Translations under genes and position numbers: made by a program
Notes under the pieces: model-generated
The model's input: only the letters and a program-made list of their open reading frames with translations
Databases searched by the model: none
What the model was told of the DNA's origin: nothing
Shown: one piece after another, positions 13,356 to 13,613 of the stretch
How the letters are laid out: each line of letters opens with the position of its first letter
How positions within the stretch are numbered: the first letter of the stretch is position 1
Assembly: GCA_017883495.1 (NCBI GenBank)
Contig: JADGNL010000110.1
Location: forward strand, 1 to 13,613
Direction of reading: 5' to 3'
DNA: 13,613 nt
Source: Methanomicrobiales archaeon
Lineage (GTDB): Archaea > Halobacteriota > Methanomicrobia > Methanomicrobiales > Methanospirillaceae

Positions 13356-13613
13356 ATGCCCAACGAGGAACCCGAGATGGAGCGGCTGCCCGGCAGGGCG
13401 GCCTCGTACTGGATCGAGAGCGCACCCGGCCCGGAGTACTCGGCAGCGCCGGAGAATGTCCGGGCCGACGTGGCCGTGATCGGCGGCGGTATCGCCGGAC
13501 TGACCGCCGCGGTCTTGCTCAAACAGGCCGGAAAGAGCGTAGTCGTGGTCGAGGCGGACCGGATCGCGCAGGACGTGACCGGGCATACGACCGCGAAGGT
13601 GACCGCGCTCCAC
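13356..13613 (+). CDS. FAD-dependent oxidoreductase, N-terminal part (DAO family, possibly with a C-terminal Rieske domain)
   Basis: 86 residues are visible, and the frame is open to the end of the window. The sequence LPGRAASYWIESAPGPEYSA at 11-30 is typical of the family in which a D-amino-acid-oxidase-like FAD domain is followed by a Rieske [2Fe-2S] domain. The dinucleotide-binding motif is ADVAVIGGGIAGLTAAVLL (37-55; GxGxxG with G43, G45, G48). The second beta strand ends at VVVVEADRI (E66 binds the ribose of FAD), and TGHTTAKVTALH follows. The ATG at 13356 has GGAGG six bases upstream and no competing start. Whether a Rieske domain is present cannot be seen from here. The substrate is unknown. 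Confidence 0.88.
   Translation, partial: MPNEEPEMERLPGRAASYWIESAPGPEYSAAPENVRADVAVIGGGIAGLTAAVLLKQAGKSVVVVEADRIAQDVTGHTTAKVTALH

Noticed and set aside
12951..13613. Minus-strand open frame over the pseudogene and FAD oxidoreductase
   Set aside because: It crosses a convincing plus-strand gene start with ribosome-binding site and FAD motif. Its composition is typical of antisense shadow.
1..13613. tRNA, rRNA, CRISPR array, insertion sequence or attachment site
   Set aside because: No clover-leaf-like sequence, spaced direct repeats, transposase gene or terminal inverted repeats were seen anywhere in the window.

Overview
The window looks like chromosomal DNA of a methanogenic euryarchaeon, most likely of the Methanomicrobia (Methanomicrobiales-like). 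The sequence is strongly GC-rich, with G or C at most third codon positions. Archaeal hallmark families are present: a replication factor C small subunit, NMD3, DUF424, the archaeal route to coenzyme A (pantoate kinase plus phosphopantothenate synthetase), a Taw2/Trm5-type tRNA enzyme, and MptD, the dihydroneopterin aldolase of methanopterin synthesis. The species cannot be named from the sequence alone. Many unrelated long ORFs are merely GC-rich shadows. No tRNA, rRNA, CRISPR array or insertion sequence was seen, and no gene-free stretch exceeds about 200 bases.

Left part (1-5778, all minus strand): one tightly packed transcription unit reads DUF424 -> nmd3 -> taw2-like -> coaBC -> pok -> pps -> rfcS. 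Junctions are 1 to 4 bases apart or overlap by 4 to 19 bases, and a TATA-like element lies at 5801-5811. coaBC, pok and pps supply four enzymatic activities that convert pantoate to 4'-phosphopantetheine, while the flanking genes serve ribosome and tRNA biology and DNA replication. The terminal RFC subunit has lost the Walker A lysine and the Walker B aspartate but keeps its arginine finger, which suggests a structural, non-ATP-binding clamp-loader subunit.

Middle (5837-8976, minus): mptD and a TatD-like metal-dependent hydrolase overlap as a two-gene unit. Upstream of them is a secreted subtilisin-fold protease in which the catalytic histidine position is glutamate.

Right part (8977-13613): this is a looser, more accessory region with genes on both strands. 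It holds a metallo-beta-lactamase/rhodanese sulfur-metabolism protein with an altered metal motif, an 83-residue Met- and His-rich protein of unknown function, and a NERD-domain nuclease-like gene followed by a small glycine-rich membrane protein. It also holds a decayed NAD(P)H:quinone oxidoreductase (flavodoxin fold) pseudogene with several independent lesions, and the start of an FAD-dependent oxidoreductase that runs off the end. No clear new multi-gene system is proven. The best leads are the ATP-site-dead RFC subunit, the Met-rich mini-protein, the NERD/membrane-protein pair and the variant MBL-rhodanese enzyme.
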